Below, one piece after another: positions 9,171 to 17,933 of a stretch of DNA of 64,000 bases (position 1 is its first letter; each line of letters opens with the position of its first letter). The position numbers were made by a program, and so were the translations under genes. Source of the DNA: Synechococcus sp. CBW1004 (GTDB taxonomy: Bacteria > Cyanobacteriota > Cyanobacteriia > PCC-6307 > Cyanobiaceae); contig NZ_CP060397.1 of assembly GCF_015840715.1 (NCBI RefSeq), positions 1 through 64,000 of the forward strand, written 5' to 3'. The notes beneath the pieces are model-generated. The model did no database searches, was not told the DNA's origin, and saw only the letters and a list, made by a program, of their open reading frames with translations.

Positions 9171-10925
9171 TCAATGGCCTCCTACGGTCGCGAATCGGAT
9201 CGTGGAGCCAACCGTTTCGGCTGGCACGAAACGGTCCTGGTCGCGAATGGTGAGCAGTGCATGCAGCAGCCCTTCGCCGAACAGATCGGCGTAGCGGCTT
9301 TCAATGGCGGCCAGAACGCGCTCGCCATGACGGATAGCCCGATCGCGGGCACCGGGCACATTGCCGTGGTAGTCGAAGCGCACCACCACCGGGATCGGCA
9401 GGCCGCGACTGACATTGAGTCCCCGGAAGATCTTGACACCGACATCAAGATCGGCGGCTCCTTCCTCGACGGTATCCATGTAGGCGAAGTAGGTGAGATT
9501 GCGAAGGTGAATCTCCTTGAAGCCGATTCCCAGGCCGATGAAGCGTTCGGCGTGTCCTGCATCGCTGTAATGACCGCCATGGAACTCGCGCACGTAGTCG
9601 ATCTGGGAGATGTTGTGCTCGAGCAGCCGCGAGACCAGGCGCACCATGCCGGGGTCGGGGGAGCTGGCGGCGGCCTGCTCCACCATCGCACTGATGCGCA
9701 GCCGTCCCTCGTCGGCGCTCAGGTGGCGGGTGGCCTCGTGCACATCCAGGGCGTCGACCCAGCGCTCAAGATTGGTGCTGCCGTCCATTCCCGGCACATG
9801 CACGCGAATGGCGTCGGTGTCGGTGTCAATGCCCATCAGCAGCAGATCCACGGAGGCACCACAGCAGAAACTGTTCTCAACTGCTGTCTGGAAATCATCC
9901 AGGCGCTGCAGGCCGCAGCCTGCGGCTTTGGCGTCATCGCTGCCGTGGGCGGCACAGCCCTCATGAGCCGGATCGAGCGAGCTGAAGTGGTACAGCACCA
10001 CCTTCAGGTACCGCGTCGGTTCATGGGCCGGATTGGGAATGCTTTCGCGGTAGCGGCGATGTTCCGTCTTCACCCAGCGGTTCACGGTGTTCTCGACATC
10101 GAACAGGGCGCCGGCATGGGAACGACGACGCACCGAGCTGAAGGGAATCCGCAGCGCATAGGCGATGGCATGAGCCAGTCTGCCGTCGGCGCAGGGGGTG
10201 ATGTCGAGCAGGTGGAAACCGCAGGAGAGGAGAAAGCTGTCGAATTCCTGGGCGGCCTCGCTTCCGGCCTGGCCGCCGAGTGGATCGTCCTCGAAGAATG
10301 AGGCACTGGTCTGCTCGTAGGTCTCGAACACCGACCAGGCGAACAGGGTGCGCATGTCCAGTTGCGTCACCCAGGCGCGCTCAAGCACCGGCAGGGGCAG
10401 GGCAAAGCCCAGCTCCCGGCGGGCCAGTTCCTGAGCCCTGGGGATGAAGTCCTCTTCGTGCTGCAGGGCGGAGATGCGCTGCAGCACCGGCACGATGCGA
10501 TCGAAGGCGTCCTTGACGCGGCTGTCATAGGCGCGCAGGGCGGCGTTGCGGATGCCATCGACCATGGGATGGGAGACACCGACGACGACGCTCTGGGGTG
10601 CCGAGGGACGGCGGCTGGGCCGGTTAGCGGCTGCGACCTGCAGGGTCTCGGCCGGGCGCAAGGACCTCGGGGAGATCCCCGCCGATGCGCTGGATGCCGA
10701 GGATGCACCACCTGTCGGCGAGGGGCGCGTGCGGCCGGTCGGGCGGTTGGGAACCGCGGCCTGGGCCAGGGCCTGGATGCGGGCCTGACGGGCAGCGGTG
10801 CCGCGCAGGATCGGAGTGGGAGAGGCCCCCGATTCAGCGGGGGGCTCAAGGGCGGGGGAACCGGGGCGACGGCGCTGGGCCGTGGGGGCCAGCGGCCGGT
10901 TCAGACGGACCGGACGGCGGGGCAT
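9171..10925 (-). CDS. csoSCA: Carboxysomal beta-type carbonic anhydrase CsoSCA
   Basis: CsoSCA (CsoS3) converts bicarbonate to CO2 inside the carboxysome. The catalytic block CADGRLAH, encoded near 10180-10200, holds a zinc-ligand Cys and the Asp/Arg pair. The downstream CAAHGSDDAKAAGC segment carries the expected His and Cys ligands. A Pro/Ala/Arg-rich N-terminal region of about 110 residues resembles the part that tethers the enzyme to Rubisco in characterised homologues. The open frame extends to a GTG at 10949. I chose the ATG at 10925, which removes the overlap with csoS2 and leaves 584 residues. Confidence 0.93.
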   Translation of the reverse strand: MPRRPVRLNRPLAPTAQRRRPGSPALEPPAESGASPTPILRGTAARQARIQALAQAAVPNRPTGRTRPSPTGGASSASSASAGISPRSLRPAETLQVAAANRPSRRPSAPQSVVVGVSHPMVDGIRNAALRAYDSRVKDAFDRIVPVLQRISALQHEEDFIPRAQELARRELGFALPLPVLERAWVTQLDMRTLFAWSVFETYEQTSASFFEDDPLGGQAGSEAAQEFDSFLLSCGFHLLDITPCADGRLAHAIAYALRIPFSSVRRRSHAGALFDVENTVNRWVKTEHRRYRESIPNPAHEPTRYLKVVLYHFSSLDPAHEGCAAHGSDDAKAAGCGLQRLDDFQTAVENSFCCGASVDLLLMGIDTDTDAIRVHVPGMDGSTNLERWVDALDVHEATRHLSADEGRLRISAMVEQAAASSPDPGMVRLVSRLLEHNISQIDYVREFHGGHYSDAGHAERFIGLGIGFKEIHLRNLTYFAYMDTVEEGAADLDVGVKIFRGLNVSRGLPIPVVVRFDYHGNVPGARDRAIRHGERVLAAIESRYADLFGEGLLHALLTIRDQDRFVPAETVGSTIRFATVGGH

Positions 10926-10932
10926 GGGCAGA

Positions 10933-13404
10933 TCAGCCGCGGGCTCCACCGGAGACGGTGATCAGGGAACCGGCGGCTGTGTTGCCGCTGGAGCCCGTGA
11001 TCCGGCTCTCGGGGACGGGGATGTCCTGGTTGCGCTTGTAGTCGTGGCTGCGCATCGGCATCACCGTTCCGGCTCGGCTCGGGTTGCGATTGCGGGCGGA
11101 GACGCCCTCGGTGCCGGTGACGCGCTCACCGCGATCCCAGTCATCGCCTGTGATCTTCAGCCCGGCAGAGATGCCTTCTCCGGTCACGCGGGAAGCCGGA
11201 CGGGCATCTTCATCCACGCTCACAGGAGCGGAGGGTGCAGCCTGAATGGGACCGCGGGACAGGGGGCGGGGACCCTGGTTGAAGCGGAAGTGCTCGGTGC
11301 CGGTGATCTTGTCACCGGCCATGGCGAAAGGGCCGGTGACGCGCCCTCCACCGACTTCGGTGCTCGAACCGGTGACGCCACCGCGACGATCGCGGGAGAC
11401 CTGGGCAGCGCGGGCCGGTGACTGGATGCTGAAGCGCTGCCAGGGTTGATCATCCAGGGGCTGAGGGAAGTCGGCGTCGCTGATGGCGGCTGCGGCGCAG
11501 GCTTCCTGCAGCTGGTCAGGACCGACGTAGGGAGTGCCGGTGATGTCCTCGCAGGCACCGCGTTCAGCGCCGGTCATCACACCGCCGATCCCGGGCTGGA
11601 TGCCGCTCATCACGGTGCCCATGCGCACGGGGGTGCGCTGTCGGATCGACTGAACCTGCTGGCTGGAGCACCAGTTGCCGGACTCCTCGAGGCCGGCGTA
11701 GGGGGTGCCTGTCACGACCTTGCACGTGCCGGGCTCATCACCGGTCACCTTCTCACTGCGACCGGTGCGGGTGCCACTGACCACCTGGCTGCGATTCGTG
11801 ACGCTGAAGCCCACCTTGGGCGCTTCCGGCGCGGGGCGTCCGCCGCAGAAGGCGTCGTACTGCTGGCTGCCGATGTATTCATCTCCGGTGATGTTGCGGC
11901 AGCTGCCCGGCTCATCGCCGGTCACCTGCTGGCTGCGGCCCACATGGGTGCCGGTGATGCCGGTGCCACGCAGGGTCTGCAGGCTGACCACCTTGGTGGG
12001 GGCGCGACCCGGAGCGGGAGCCTCGGCCCCGATGTACTGGTCGCCGGTGAGCTGGCGGCCGGAGCCGGGCTCATCGCCGGTGACCTTCTCACTGCGACCG
12101 ACGAGCACGCCGCTGACCGGCTGACCGCCCACGGTCTGGCTGCGGCCCACCTTGCGCACCGACGGGTTGACCCCACCGCAATAGGCGGCCGACTGGTTGG
12201 CGGAGATGTACTCGGTGCCCGTGACGTTCTTGCAGGTGCCGGGCTCATCGCCCGTCACCTTCTCACTGCGGCCCACTTCGTTGCCGGTGACGCGGTTGCC
12301 GTGGCTGGTGGCACTGACGCGCACCTTGGCCGGCTGGATGGGGGCGGACGGCTGGCTGCCGCAGAAGGTCTGGAAGACTTCGGCGCCCAGGTATTCGGTG
12401 CCGGTGATCGTGCGGCAGGTGGCGGCCTCATTGCCGGTGGTCTTCTCCGACCGGTTGGCCTGGGTGCCGGTCACGATCTGGCCCGAGAGCGTTTCGCTGG
12501 CGCCCACCTTCCAATGGGCATCTGCACTGGCGCTCTGCTTGGCACCGTGACGGTTGGGGCCGCTCGGACGGGTGCCGCCGCTGCGGCTGCTACCTGCAGA
12601 CCCCACCTTGCTCTTGAGTTCCCTGACCTTCTGAGCCAGTTCACGGGTGCTGAGATCGGGGCTGCTCTGACGGGCGACGGTGGCCGCGGTGCTGCTGCTG
12701 GGGGTGTTGGCCGACTTCCCACGCTTGGAGAGTGCCTCACGGCGCGCCAGCACCAGGGCGCGGCTGGGGTTGTGCTGGGCCGCGCGACGGGGGGTGCGAC
12801 CGCTGCCATTGCCGGCGCCGCTCCGGCTGGCGAGTGAGGCCGAGAGGGAGGGGCGGTCGTTGCTGCTGATCGCGGCGGGAGCTGCCTCGCGCTCCTGGCA
12901 CTTGCACTTGTGATCCGCTGCGGGTGCAGCCTCGACGGAGGTCCCGCTGCCGCGGCTGGGGATGCGGCCCAGGTCGGTGCGGGTGCGATCGCGGGTGGTA
13001 TCAGCGCGCTTGCCGCGCTTGGAGAGAGCCTCGCGGCGGGCCAGCACCAGCTCCCGGCTGGGATTGCTCACAGGTCGGCCTGCGGCGCGGCGGGAGGGGT
13101 CGCTGGCGGCGGGCGAACTCGCAGCCGCCGTGCTGCCGGCGAAGCGCTCCGCCCGAGTTGCTGCGCTCGGCGCAGCACTGCGCCCGGGGCGTCCGGCGGG
13201 ACGACGGGAGGGATCGCTGGCCGCGGGTGCGCTCGCCAGCATCACCTCGGAGGGAGCGGGAGTGGTCGTGCGACTCGGGCGCGAGTCGGAAGCCGTACGG
13301 ACACGACCGGGAGACGAGCTGAAACGGCCAGCTGCCTTCTTGCCGCCGTTGGTGAGGGCCTTGCGCCGCTCCAGGGCTGCTTCACGACTCGAATTGCTGG
13401 CCAT
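10933..13404 (-). CDS. csoS2: Carboxysome scaffold protein CsoS2
   Basis: Intrinsically disordered scaffold linking Rubisco to the shell. The N-terminal region has Rubisco-binding repeats of the NPSRELVLARREALSKRGK type (near 12740 and 13040, with a variant at the start, SSREAALERRKAL). The middle region has six M-repeats with VTG/ITG motifs. The C-terminal region has further VTG motifs and ends DIPVPESRITGSSGN, the conserved terminal peptide. The open frame extends to a TTG at 13443, but ATG 13404 gives the canonical MASNSSREAAL start and 823 residues. Cysteines occur in most M-repeats but not in the third. Confidence 0.95.
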   Translation of the reverse strand: MASNSSREAALERRKALTNGGKKAAGRFSSSPGRVRTASDSRPSRTTTPAPSEVMLASAPAASDPSRRPAGRPGRSAAPSAATRAERFAGSTAAASSPAASDPSRRAAGRPVSNPSRELVLARREALSKRGKRADTTRDRTRTDLGRIPSRGSGTSVEAAPAADHKCKCQEREAAPAAISSNDRPSLSASLASRSGAGNGSGRTPRRAAQHNPSRALVLARREALSKRGKSANTPSSSTAATVARQSSPDLSTRELAQKVRELKSKVGSAGSSRSGGTRPSGPNRHGAKQSASADAHWKVGASETLSGQIVTGTQANRSEKTTGNEAATCRTITGTEYLGAEVFQTFCGSQPSAPIQPAKVRVSATSHGNRVTGNEVGRSEKVTGDEPGTCKNVTGTEYISANQSAAYCGGVNPSVRKVGRSQTVGGQPVSGVLVGRSEKVTGDEPGSGRQLTGDQYIGAEAPAPGRAPTKVVSLQTLRGTGITGTHVGRSQQVTGDEPGSCRNITGDEYIGSQQYDAFCGGRPAPEAPKVGFSVTNRSQVVSGTRTGRSEKVTGDEPGTCKVVTGTPYAGLEESGNWCSSQQVQSIRQRTPVRMGTVMSGIQPGIGGVMTGAERGACEDITGTPYVGPDQLQEACAAAAISDADFPQPLDDQPWQRFSIQSPARAAQVSRDRRGGVTGSSTEVGGGRVTGPFAMAGDKITGTEHFRFNQGPRPLSRGPIQAAPSAPVSVDEDARPASRVTGEGISAGLKITGDDWDRGERVTGTEGVSARNRNPSRAGTVMPMRSHDYKRNQDIPVPESRITGSSGNTAAGSLITVSGGARG
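11490..12515 (-). repeat. CsoS2 middle-region repeat array (six M-repeats)
   Basis: Six degenerate coding repeats of about 50 residues lie inside csoS2. Each carries a GRSEKVTGDEPG-type core followed by a (V/I/L)TG(T/D)xY(I/L)G motif. At DNA level the core recurs as tcaccttctcactgcg-like blocks. Repeats 1, 2, 4 and 5 have a paired TC(R/K)/SCR cysteine and a terminal FCG/YCG/WCS cysteine. Repeat 6 has GAC and EAC. Repeat 3 has GSGRQ instead and lacks both cysteines. Boundaries are approximate. These are protein repeats, not CRISPR. Confidence 0.85.
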
Positions 13405-13547
13405 ATCCGCCCGAGATAAGGATGTGATGGGTGCAAAGCGCAATCCGTTCAGCGGCCATCAGTCCAGGCCGGCTCGAAGGAATGGCTGCGAAGGATTCAG
13501 GACCCAGCGAATGGATGGGACCTGAATGCGTGGAAGGAGGAACAGAA

Positions 13548-13578
13548 GGGGGCCCTGTCGCCGCGGCGGCGGGCCCCC
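13548..13578 (-). terminator. Hairpin between cbbS and csoS2 (attenuator or terminator)
   Basis: An 8-bp GGGGGCCC/GGGCCCCC stem continues inward through GTCGCC/GGCGGC with a U-G wobble, 24 bases after the cbbS stop. On the minus strand it is followed by TTCTGTTCC, a weak U-tract. A partial terminator here would make Rubisco mRNA more abundant than the csoS2 and shell message, as is known for other alpha-carboxysome operons. Confidence 0.6.
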
Positions 13579-13601
13579 TCCGTTTGTCGGAGCTGGCGCT
13601 C

Positions 13602-13943
13602 TCAGCGGCCTTCGAAGACCACGAAGCAGGCACCCTGGCTCTGGGTGTAGGCGTCGTAGCCGACCAGACGGACGTGATGATCGGGATAAGCGCGGTGGCA
13701 GGCCTCCAGTTCGCTGACGATCACACCGAGATCCTTCTCGCCGAAGAAGGGCAGCTTCCAGTAGGACCAGTACGTGGCCATGGAACGGGTGGGATGGACG
13801 TGCTCAACGAGCGGGCTCCAACCCTGGGCAATGATGTACGCGATCTGGTCGTAGATCTCGTCCTGAGTGAAGGGCGGCAGAAAGCCGAACGTCTCGAGGG
13901 TGGCGACTGTTTGGTAGTCACCCACGGTGCTCTTGAAGGGCAT
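13602..13943 (-). CDS. cbbS: Rubisco small subunit, form IA
   Basis: 113-residue Rubisco small subunit with the family blocks ETFGFLPPFTQDEIYDQIAYI, YWKLPFFGEKD and the C-terminal GYDAYTQSQGACFVV. It assembles with CbbL as L8S8 and is packed in the carboxysome through CsoS2. It follows cbbL after a 181-base spacer containing a strong hairpin and precedes csoS2 with another hairpin between them. Confidence 0.97.
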   Translation of the reverse strand: MPFKSTVGDYQTVATLETFGFLPPFTQDEIYDQIAYIIAQGWSPLVEHVHPTRSMATYWSYWKLPFFGEKDLGVIVSELEACHRAYPDHHVRLVGYDAYTQSQGACFVVFEGR

Positions 13944-14073
13944 GGGGATCCTTGCGGTGAAGGGGGATGACGGGGAAAGGGGAGCGGATCACCCTGCTGT
14001 TGAGCCGTTTCCGGAAGACGTGGCCAGGCTGATGCGATCGCGGTGGATCCCAGCTGGCTGATCTGGTGGTGAG

Positions 14074-14101
14074 GAGGAGGATCAGCAAAGGGATCCTCCT
14101 C
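14074..14101 (-). promoter_or_regulatory. Intercistronic hairpin between cbbL and cbbS
   Basis: A perfect 10-bp stem GAGGAGGATC/GATCCTCCTC with an 8-base loop starts 24 bases after the cbbL stop on the transcribed strand. No U-run follows on that strand (TTTT lies on the other side), so it looks more like a 3'-end stabiliser or processing site for cbbL mRNA than an intrinsic terminator. The role is inferred. Confidence 0.5.
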
Positions 14102-14124
14102 TTTTCGGCTCAACGGGCAGAGGA

Positions 14125-15537
14125 TCAGTGGACGTCGAGTTTGTCGACGGTGTCGAACTCGAACTTGATCTCCTTCCAGGTTTCCAGAGCGATCGCCAGC
14201 TCGGGGCTGTGCTTGGCGGCTTCCATCAGGATGTCGCGGCCTTCACGCTCGATCTCACGGCCGGCGTTGCGGGCCTTGACGCAGGCTTCCAGCGCCACGC
14301 GGTTGGCGGCGGCGCCAGCGGCCGAACCCCAGGGGTGGCCGTGGGTACCACCACCGAACTGGAGCACGGAGTCATCACCGAAGATGCTCACCAGGGCCGG
14401 CATGTGCCACACGTGGATACCGCCGGAGGCCACGGCGAACACGCCGCCCATCGAGCCCCAGTCCTGGTCGAAGAAGTTGCCGCGGCTGCGATCTTCGGGA
14501 ACGAACGATTCACGCAGCTGGTCGATGTAGCCCAGGGTCGACTGACGGTCGCCCTCGAGCTTGCCGACCACGGTGCCGGTGTGCAGCTGGTCACCACCGG
14601 AGAGGCGCAGGCACTTGGCCAGCACACGGAAGTGGATGCCGTGCTTGGGATGACGGTCGATCACCGCGTGCATGGCGCGGTGGATGTGGAGCAGCATGCC
14701 GTTCTTGCGGCACCACTTCGCCAGACCGGTGTTGGCCGTGAAGCCACCGGTGATGTAGTCGTGCATGATGATCGGCTGCCCGAGTTCCTTGGCGAACTCG
14801 GCCCGCTCGTACATCTCCTCGGGAGTGGCGGCGGTGCAGTTCAGGTAGTGACCTTTCTTCTCACCGGTCTCCTCCTGGGCGGAGCGAACGGCCTCGGCGA
14901 CGAACTCGAAGCGGTTCTGCCAGCGCTGGAAGGGCTGAGAGTTGATGTTCTCGTCGTCCTTGGTGAAGTCGAGACCACCGCGGAGGCACTCATACACCAC
15001 GCGGCCGTAGTTCTTGCCGCTCAGGCCGAGCTTCGGCTTGATGGTGCAGCCCAGCAGGGGACGGCCGTACTTGTTCATCCGGTCGCGCTCGACCTGGATG
15101 CCGTTCGGCGGACCCATGCAGGTCTTGATGAACGCCATCGGGAAGCGGATATCTTCCAGACGCAGGTGACGCAGGGCCTTGAAGCCGAACACGTTGCCGA
15201 CCAGCGAGGTCAGCACGTTGGTCACCGAACCCTCTTCGAACAGATCGAGGGGGTAGGCGATGAAGGCATAGAAGGATTCCTTGTCGCCAGGAACGTCTTC
15301 GATGCGGTAGCAGCGGCCCTTGTAGAAGTCGAGATCGGTGAGGAGCTCGGACCACACGGTGGACCAGGTGCCGGTGGAGGATTCAGCGGCCACGGCGGCA
15401 GCCACTTCTTCCTTGGGAACGCCTTCCTGGCCCGTGCACTTGAAGCAGGCGAGCAGGTCGGTGTCGAGGGGGACGTAATCAGGAGTCCAATACGTGTCGC
15501 GGTACTCCTTTACCCCGGCGTCGTACTTCTTGGCCAT
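14125..15537 (-). CDS. cbbL: Rubisco large subunit, form IA
   Basis: 470-residue form I Rubisco large subunit. The active-site region includes [13 protein letters not shown] and [11 protein letters not shown], with the carbamylated lysine at 193 and the Mg ligands Asp195 and Glu196. Other blocks are HIHRAMHAV and GGIHVWHMP. The [17 protein letters not shown] loop with its catalytic lysine-containing segment is intact. The N terminus [17 protein letters not shown] is typical of alpha-cyanobacterial form IA. A GGAG box lies seven bases before the ATG. It sits 63 bases after csoS1. Confidence 0.98.
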   Translation of the reverse strand: MAKKYDAGVKEYRDTYWTPDYVPLDTDLLACFKCTGQEGVPKEEVAAAVAAESSTGTWSTVWSELLTDLDFYKGRCYRIEDVPGDKESFYAFIAYPLDLFEEGSVTNVLTSLVGNVFGFKALRHLRLEDIRFPMAFIKTCMGPPNGIQVERDRMNKYGRPLLGCTIKPKLGLSGKNYGRVVYECLRGGLDFTKDDENINSQPFQRWQNRFEFVAEAVRSAQEETGEKKGHYLNCTAATPEEMYERAEFAKELGQPIIMHDYITGGFTANTGLAKWCRKNGMLLHIHRAMHAVIDRHPKHGIHFRVLAKCLRLSGGDQLHTGTVVGKLEGDRQSTLGYIDQLRESFVPEDRSRGNFFDQDWGSMGGVFAVASGGIHVWHMPALVSIFGDDSVLQFGGGTHGHPWGSAAGAAANRVALEACVKARNAGREIEREGRDILMEAAKHSPELAIALETWKEIKFEFDTVDKLDVH

Positions 15538-15600
15538 GGAGGTTCTCCGGTTGGGTCGGGTGGGAAATCAGAGGGTTCAGCTGCGAGAGGCGCGGAACGC

Positions 15601-15912
15601 TCAGTCCTTCGAACCCAGGCCGAAGCTGCTGTTCAGGGCCGGCTCCACCTCGCGGTGGGGGCGGGCGATGATGTGAGCGGCGACCAGGCCGTCACCCACG
15701 CGCTCGCAGGCATCGGCGCCGGCGCGGACGGCGGCGTTGACGGCGCCGGTTTCACCACGGACCAGCACGGTGACGTAGCCACCACCGACGAACTCCCGAC
15801 CGATCAGGCGCACCTCGGCGGCCTTCGTCATGGCATCTGCGGCTTCGATCGCGGGCACCAGGCCGCGGGTCTCGATCATGCCGAGGGCGATGCCCATGGT
15901 TTCGTTTGCCAT
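15601..15912 (-). CDS. csoS1: Major carboxysome shell hexamer protein CsoS1
   Basis: BMC-H shell protein that tiles the carboxysome facets. The domain runs from MGIALGMIETRGLVPAIEAADAMTKAAEV through EFVGGGYVTVLVRGETGAVNAAV to AAHIIARPH. The open frame extends upstream to 15981, but ATG 15912 gives the canonical MANETMGIALG start (103 aa) with AGGAG eight bases before it. It heads the cbbL-cbbS-cso operon and is insulated from sbtB by a terminator. Confidence 0.96.
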   Translation of the reverse strand: MANETMGIALGMIETRGLVPAIEAADAMTKAAEVRLIGREFVGGGYVTVLVRGETGAVNAAVRAGADACERVGDGLVAAHIIARPHREVEPALNSSFGLGSKD

Positions 15913-15930
15913 TACCTGCTCCTGGAGGAG

Positions 15931-15945
15931 GGGGGTGGAATGTTC
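15931..15945. promoter_or_regulatory. 15-bp motif shared with the sbtA upstream region (csoS1 copy)
   Basis: GGGGGTGGAATGTTC occurs here, 19-33 bases before the csoS1 start, and again at 17816-17830 upstream of sbtA in the same orientation relative to both genes. It could be a shared regulator site or leader element for the two CO2-concentrating transcripts. Function is inferred from placement alone. Confidence 0.35.
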
Positions 15946-16049
15946 GGTGCAACCCTGCTCGGCCGTGTGACCCCCCGTCAAGCCGTTTCGCGATCCGTCG
16001 CCATCAAGGAAACCAGATGGTGCAATAAGACGGGCTTATCCGAGCCACA

Positions 16050-16098
16050 CAAAACGTAAGAAAACCTGGGCTCTGCGGAATGGTTCCGCCTTGCCCAG
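16050..16098 (-). terminator. Intrinsic terminator after sbtB
   Basis: Read on the minus strand, CTGGGC pairs with GCCCAG and GCGGAA pairs with TTCCGC around a TGG/CCA loop (16066-16098). This is followed by GTTTTCTTACGTTTTG. The hairpin plus T-rich tail lies about 250 bases past sbtB and about 140 bases before csoS1, so it separates the sbtAB and cso transcripts. Confidence 0.7.
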
Positions 16099-16350
16099 CC
16101 TCCGCAGTGCCTGTGCCAGCGTCTCGTCCTGGCCAGGACCCTCGGCCGGCGTTGGACCTCGTCACCCCGCAGGCGTCCCGCTGGGGCCCGCGCAGGCGTC
16201 GTTGTGCGGGCGTCGACCTCCTCTTCTTCTTTCCCTCTGTGCTGGGCGTCGCGTTCTGCGCCGGCGGCTTCTCCCGGTCACACCGAGTGCCGTCGGTCGT
16301 TTTTCGGTCTGCCCACGCCTCCTGATCTATGCCGGAGGCGATCGCGCGCT

Positions 16351-16632
16351 TCAGAAGGGTTCGGCCTCGGAGACGAATCCCACCCCGCCGAAGAGCTCGA
16401 ACAGCGGGCGGAGGGCGCTGCGGGCCTGGTCCACCTGCTGCGATGGGCAGAAGACGATCACGTGGGCGTTGGCGCCCAGGCCGCTGAAGTCCATGGCTTC
16501 GGAGATCTCACCCGCCAGGCCCATGCCCGTGACGTGACGCATCACGGAGTATCCAGGCACTCCGGCCTTGCGCAGGGCTTGGCAGACCCTGGAGACCTCG
16601 CGTTCACTCACGAACAGATCGATCCGTTTCAT
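16351..16632 (-). CDS. sbtB: SbtB-like PII-family regulator of bicarbonate transport
   Basis: Small PII-fold protein (93 aa from ATG 16632) directly downstream of sbtA. SbtB trimers bind adenyl nucleotides including cAMP and modulate SbtA. The sequence MKRIDLFVSEREVSRVCQAL, then GVPGYSVMRHVTGMG and ANAHVIVFCP, fits the PII-like ferredoxin fold. It lacks the Cys-containing C-terminal CGPxGC tail seen in some SbtB proteins, so any redox control through that tail is absent. The open frame extends to 16692 but would overlap sbtA. Confidence 0.85.
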   Translation of the reverse strand: MKRIDLFVSEREVSRVCQALRKAGVPGYSVMRHVTGMGLAGEISEAMDFSGLGANAHVIVFCPSQQVDQARSALRPLFELFGGVGFVSEAEPF

Positions 16633-16672
16633 CGAAGCAGCAGCGATGGAACTGAAAGGCAGCGGCCGTTGC

Positions 16673-17677
16673 TCATGAGGCTGGCACCACATGCTGAATA
16701 ACGCTCATGTAGAGCGGAATTCCCACCACCACATTGAAGGGGAAGGTCACGCCAAGAGCCGTCGAGATGTAGAGGCTCGGGTTGGCCTGTGGCACGGTCA
16801 TGCGCATGGCGGCCGGCACAGCGATGTAGCTGGCGCTGGCGCACAGCACCATGAACAGCAGGGTATCGCCCTGGTTCAGCCCCAGCGGGATGGAGATCAG
16901 CAGCCCGAGGGCCGCGTGAACCAGTGGTGCCAGCACGGCGAATCCGATCAGGAAGGTGCCGGCACGCCGCAGATCCTGCAGGCGCTGTGCCGCCACCAAC
17001 CCCATATCGAGCAGAAAGAAACAGAGGGCTCCGTAGAACAACTTCTCGGTGAAGGGGTCCATCTTCTCCACGCCGCTGGGGCTGAAGCTGGTCACCAGCC
17101 AGCCGATCACCAGGCTGCCGATCAGCAGAAACACCGAGCCATTGAGGAAGGCCTCCTGCAGCACCTCCCTCCAGGCCAGTCCGGCGGATTCCCCACTGCG
17201 ATCGTGCCCGCCGTTGCCGGTGCCGAGCTTGGCCAGCACCACGCCCACCACGATCGCCGGCGATTCCATCAGGGCCAGGGCTGCCACCATGAAGCCGTCG
17301 AAGTCCTGATGAAGCACCGTCAGGAAGCTCTGGGCCGTGATGAAGGTCACGGCGCTGATCGAGCCGTAGGAGGCCGCCACCGCGGCGGCATTGCTGCCAT
17401 CCAGGCGGGTGCGCAGCACCAGATAGCTCGAGATCGGCACCAGCAGTGACATCAGCACCGCTGCCCCGATCGTGAGCAGCACCTGAGGGCCGAGGCCGCT
17501 GTGGGCCAGCTCCAGCCCGCCCTTGAAGCCGATGGCCAGCAGCAGATAGAGGGAGAACAGCTTGGGCAGAGGGCTCGGGATCTCCAGATCGGAGCCCACC
17601 AGAACCGCCAGCACCCCCAGGAAGAAAAACAGAACCGGGGCAGAGACGAGGTTCTGAATGATCAGGCTGGATTCCAT
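16673..17677 (-). CDS. sbtA: SbtA-type sodium-dependent bicarbonate transporter
   Basis: Integral membrane Na+/HCO3- symporter of the SbtA family, with about ten hydrophobic segments arranged as two halves around a hydrophilic central loop (LGTGNGGHDRSGESAG). Conserved ends include LFFFLGVLAVLVGSDLEIP and the C-terminal TALGVTFPFNVVVGIPLY. I chose ATG 17677 because a GGAG lies nine bases upstream; the open frame extends to 17701 with another ATG at 17683. It is transcribed with sbtB toward the carboxysome operon. Confidence 0.92.
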   Translation of the reverse strand: MESSLIIQNLVSAPVLFFFLGVLAVLVGSDLEIPSPLPKLFSLYLLLAIGFKGGLELAHSGLGPQVLLTIGAAVLMSLLVPISSYLVLRTRLDGSNAAAVAASYGSISAVTFITAQSFLTVLHQDFDGFMVAALALMESPAIVVGVVLAKLGTGNGGHDRSGESAGLAWREVLQEAFLNGSVFLLIGSLVIGWLVTSFSPSGVEKMDPFTEKLFYGALCFFLLDMGLVAAQRLQDLRRAGTFLIGFAVLAPLVHAALGLLISIPLGLNQGDTLLFMVLCASASYIAVPAAMRMTVPQANPSLYISTALGVTFPFNVVVGIPLYMSVIQHVVPAS

Positions 17678-17815
17678 CCCCATCGACTCCGCTTCCCGCA
17701 AACTACCGGCGGGCGCCGGAGGGGACGTCAGCGGCTGCTGAAACTTGATCGCCGGACCGGCCGACCTCGCAGGCTTTCCCTACTCTTCGCCCGAGGCAGG
17801 AACCCTGGAGTTTCC

Positions 17816-17830
17816 GGGGGTGGAATGTTC
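17816..17830. promoter_or_regulatory. 15-bp motif shared with the csoS1 leader (sbtA copy)
   Basis: GGGGGTGGAATGTTC is identical to 15931-15945 and lies about 140 bases upstream of the sbtA start. It has an inner GAA-TG-TTC inverted repeat. Confidence 0.35.
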
Positions 17831-17933
17831 AACCCGTCCTGCCTCACCCCCTTGGGCCCTGGGGGGCTTGTTGAAGTGAAGCTGGATGTTGTGGGGGCTT
17901 TGGGGGTCTGGCGTTTTTGGGCTTGTCAGTTTT

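Noticed and set aside
11490..12515. Repeats inside csoS2 as a CRISPR-like array
   Set aside because: The repeats are about 150 bases, in frame and encode the known CsoS2 M-repeats; there are no unique spacers of uniform length or cas genes.
10933..13404. Programmed ribosomal frameshift giving CsoS2A/CsoS2B
   Set aside because: Known in some alpha-carboxysome csoS2 genes, but I could not identify a convincing slippery heptamer plus downstream structure here, so no claim is made.
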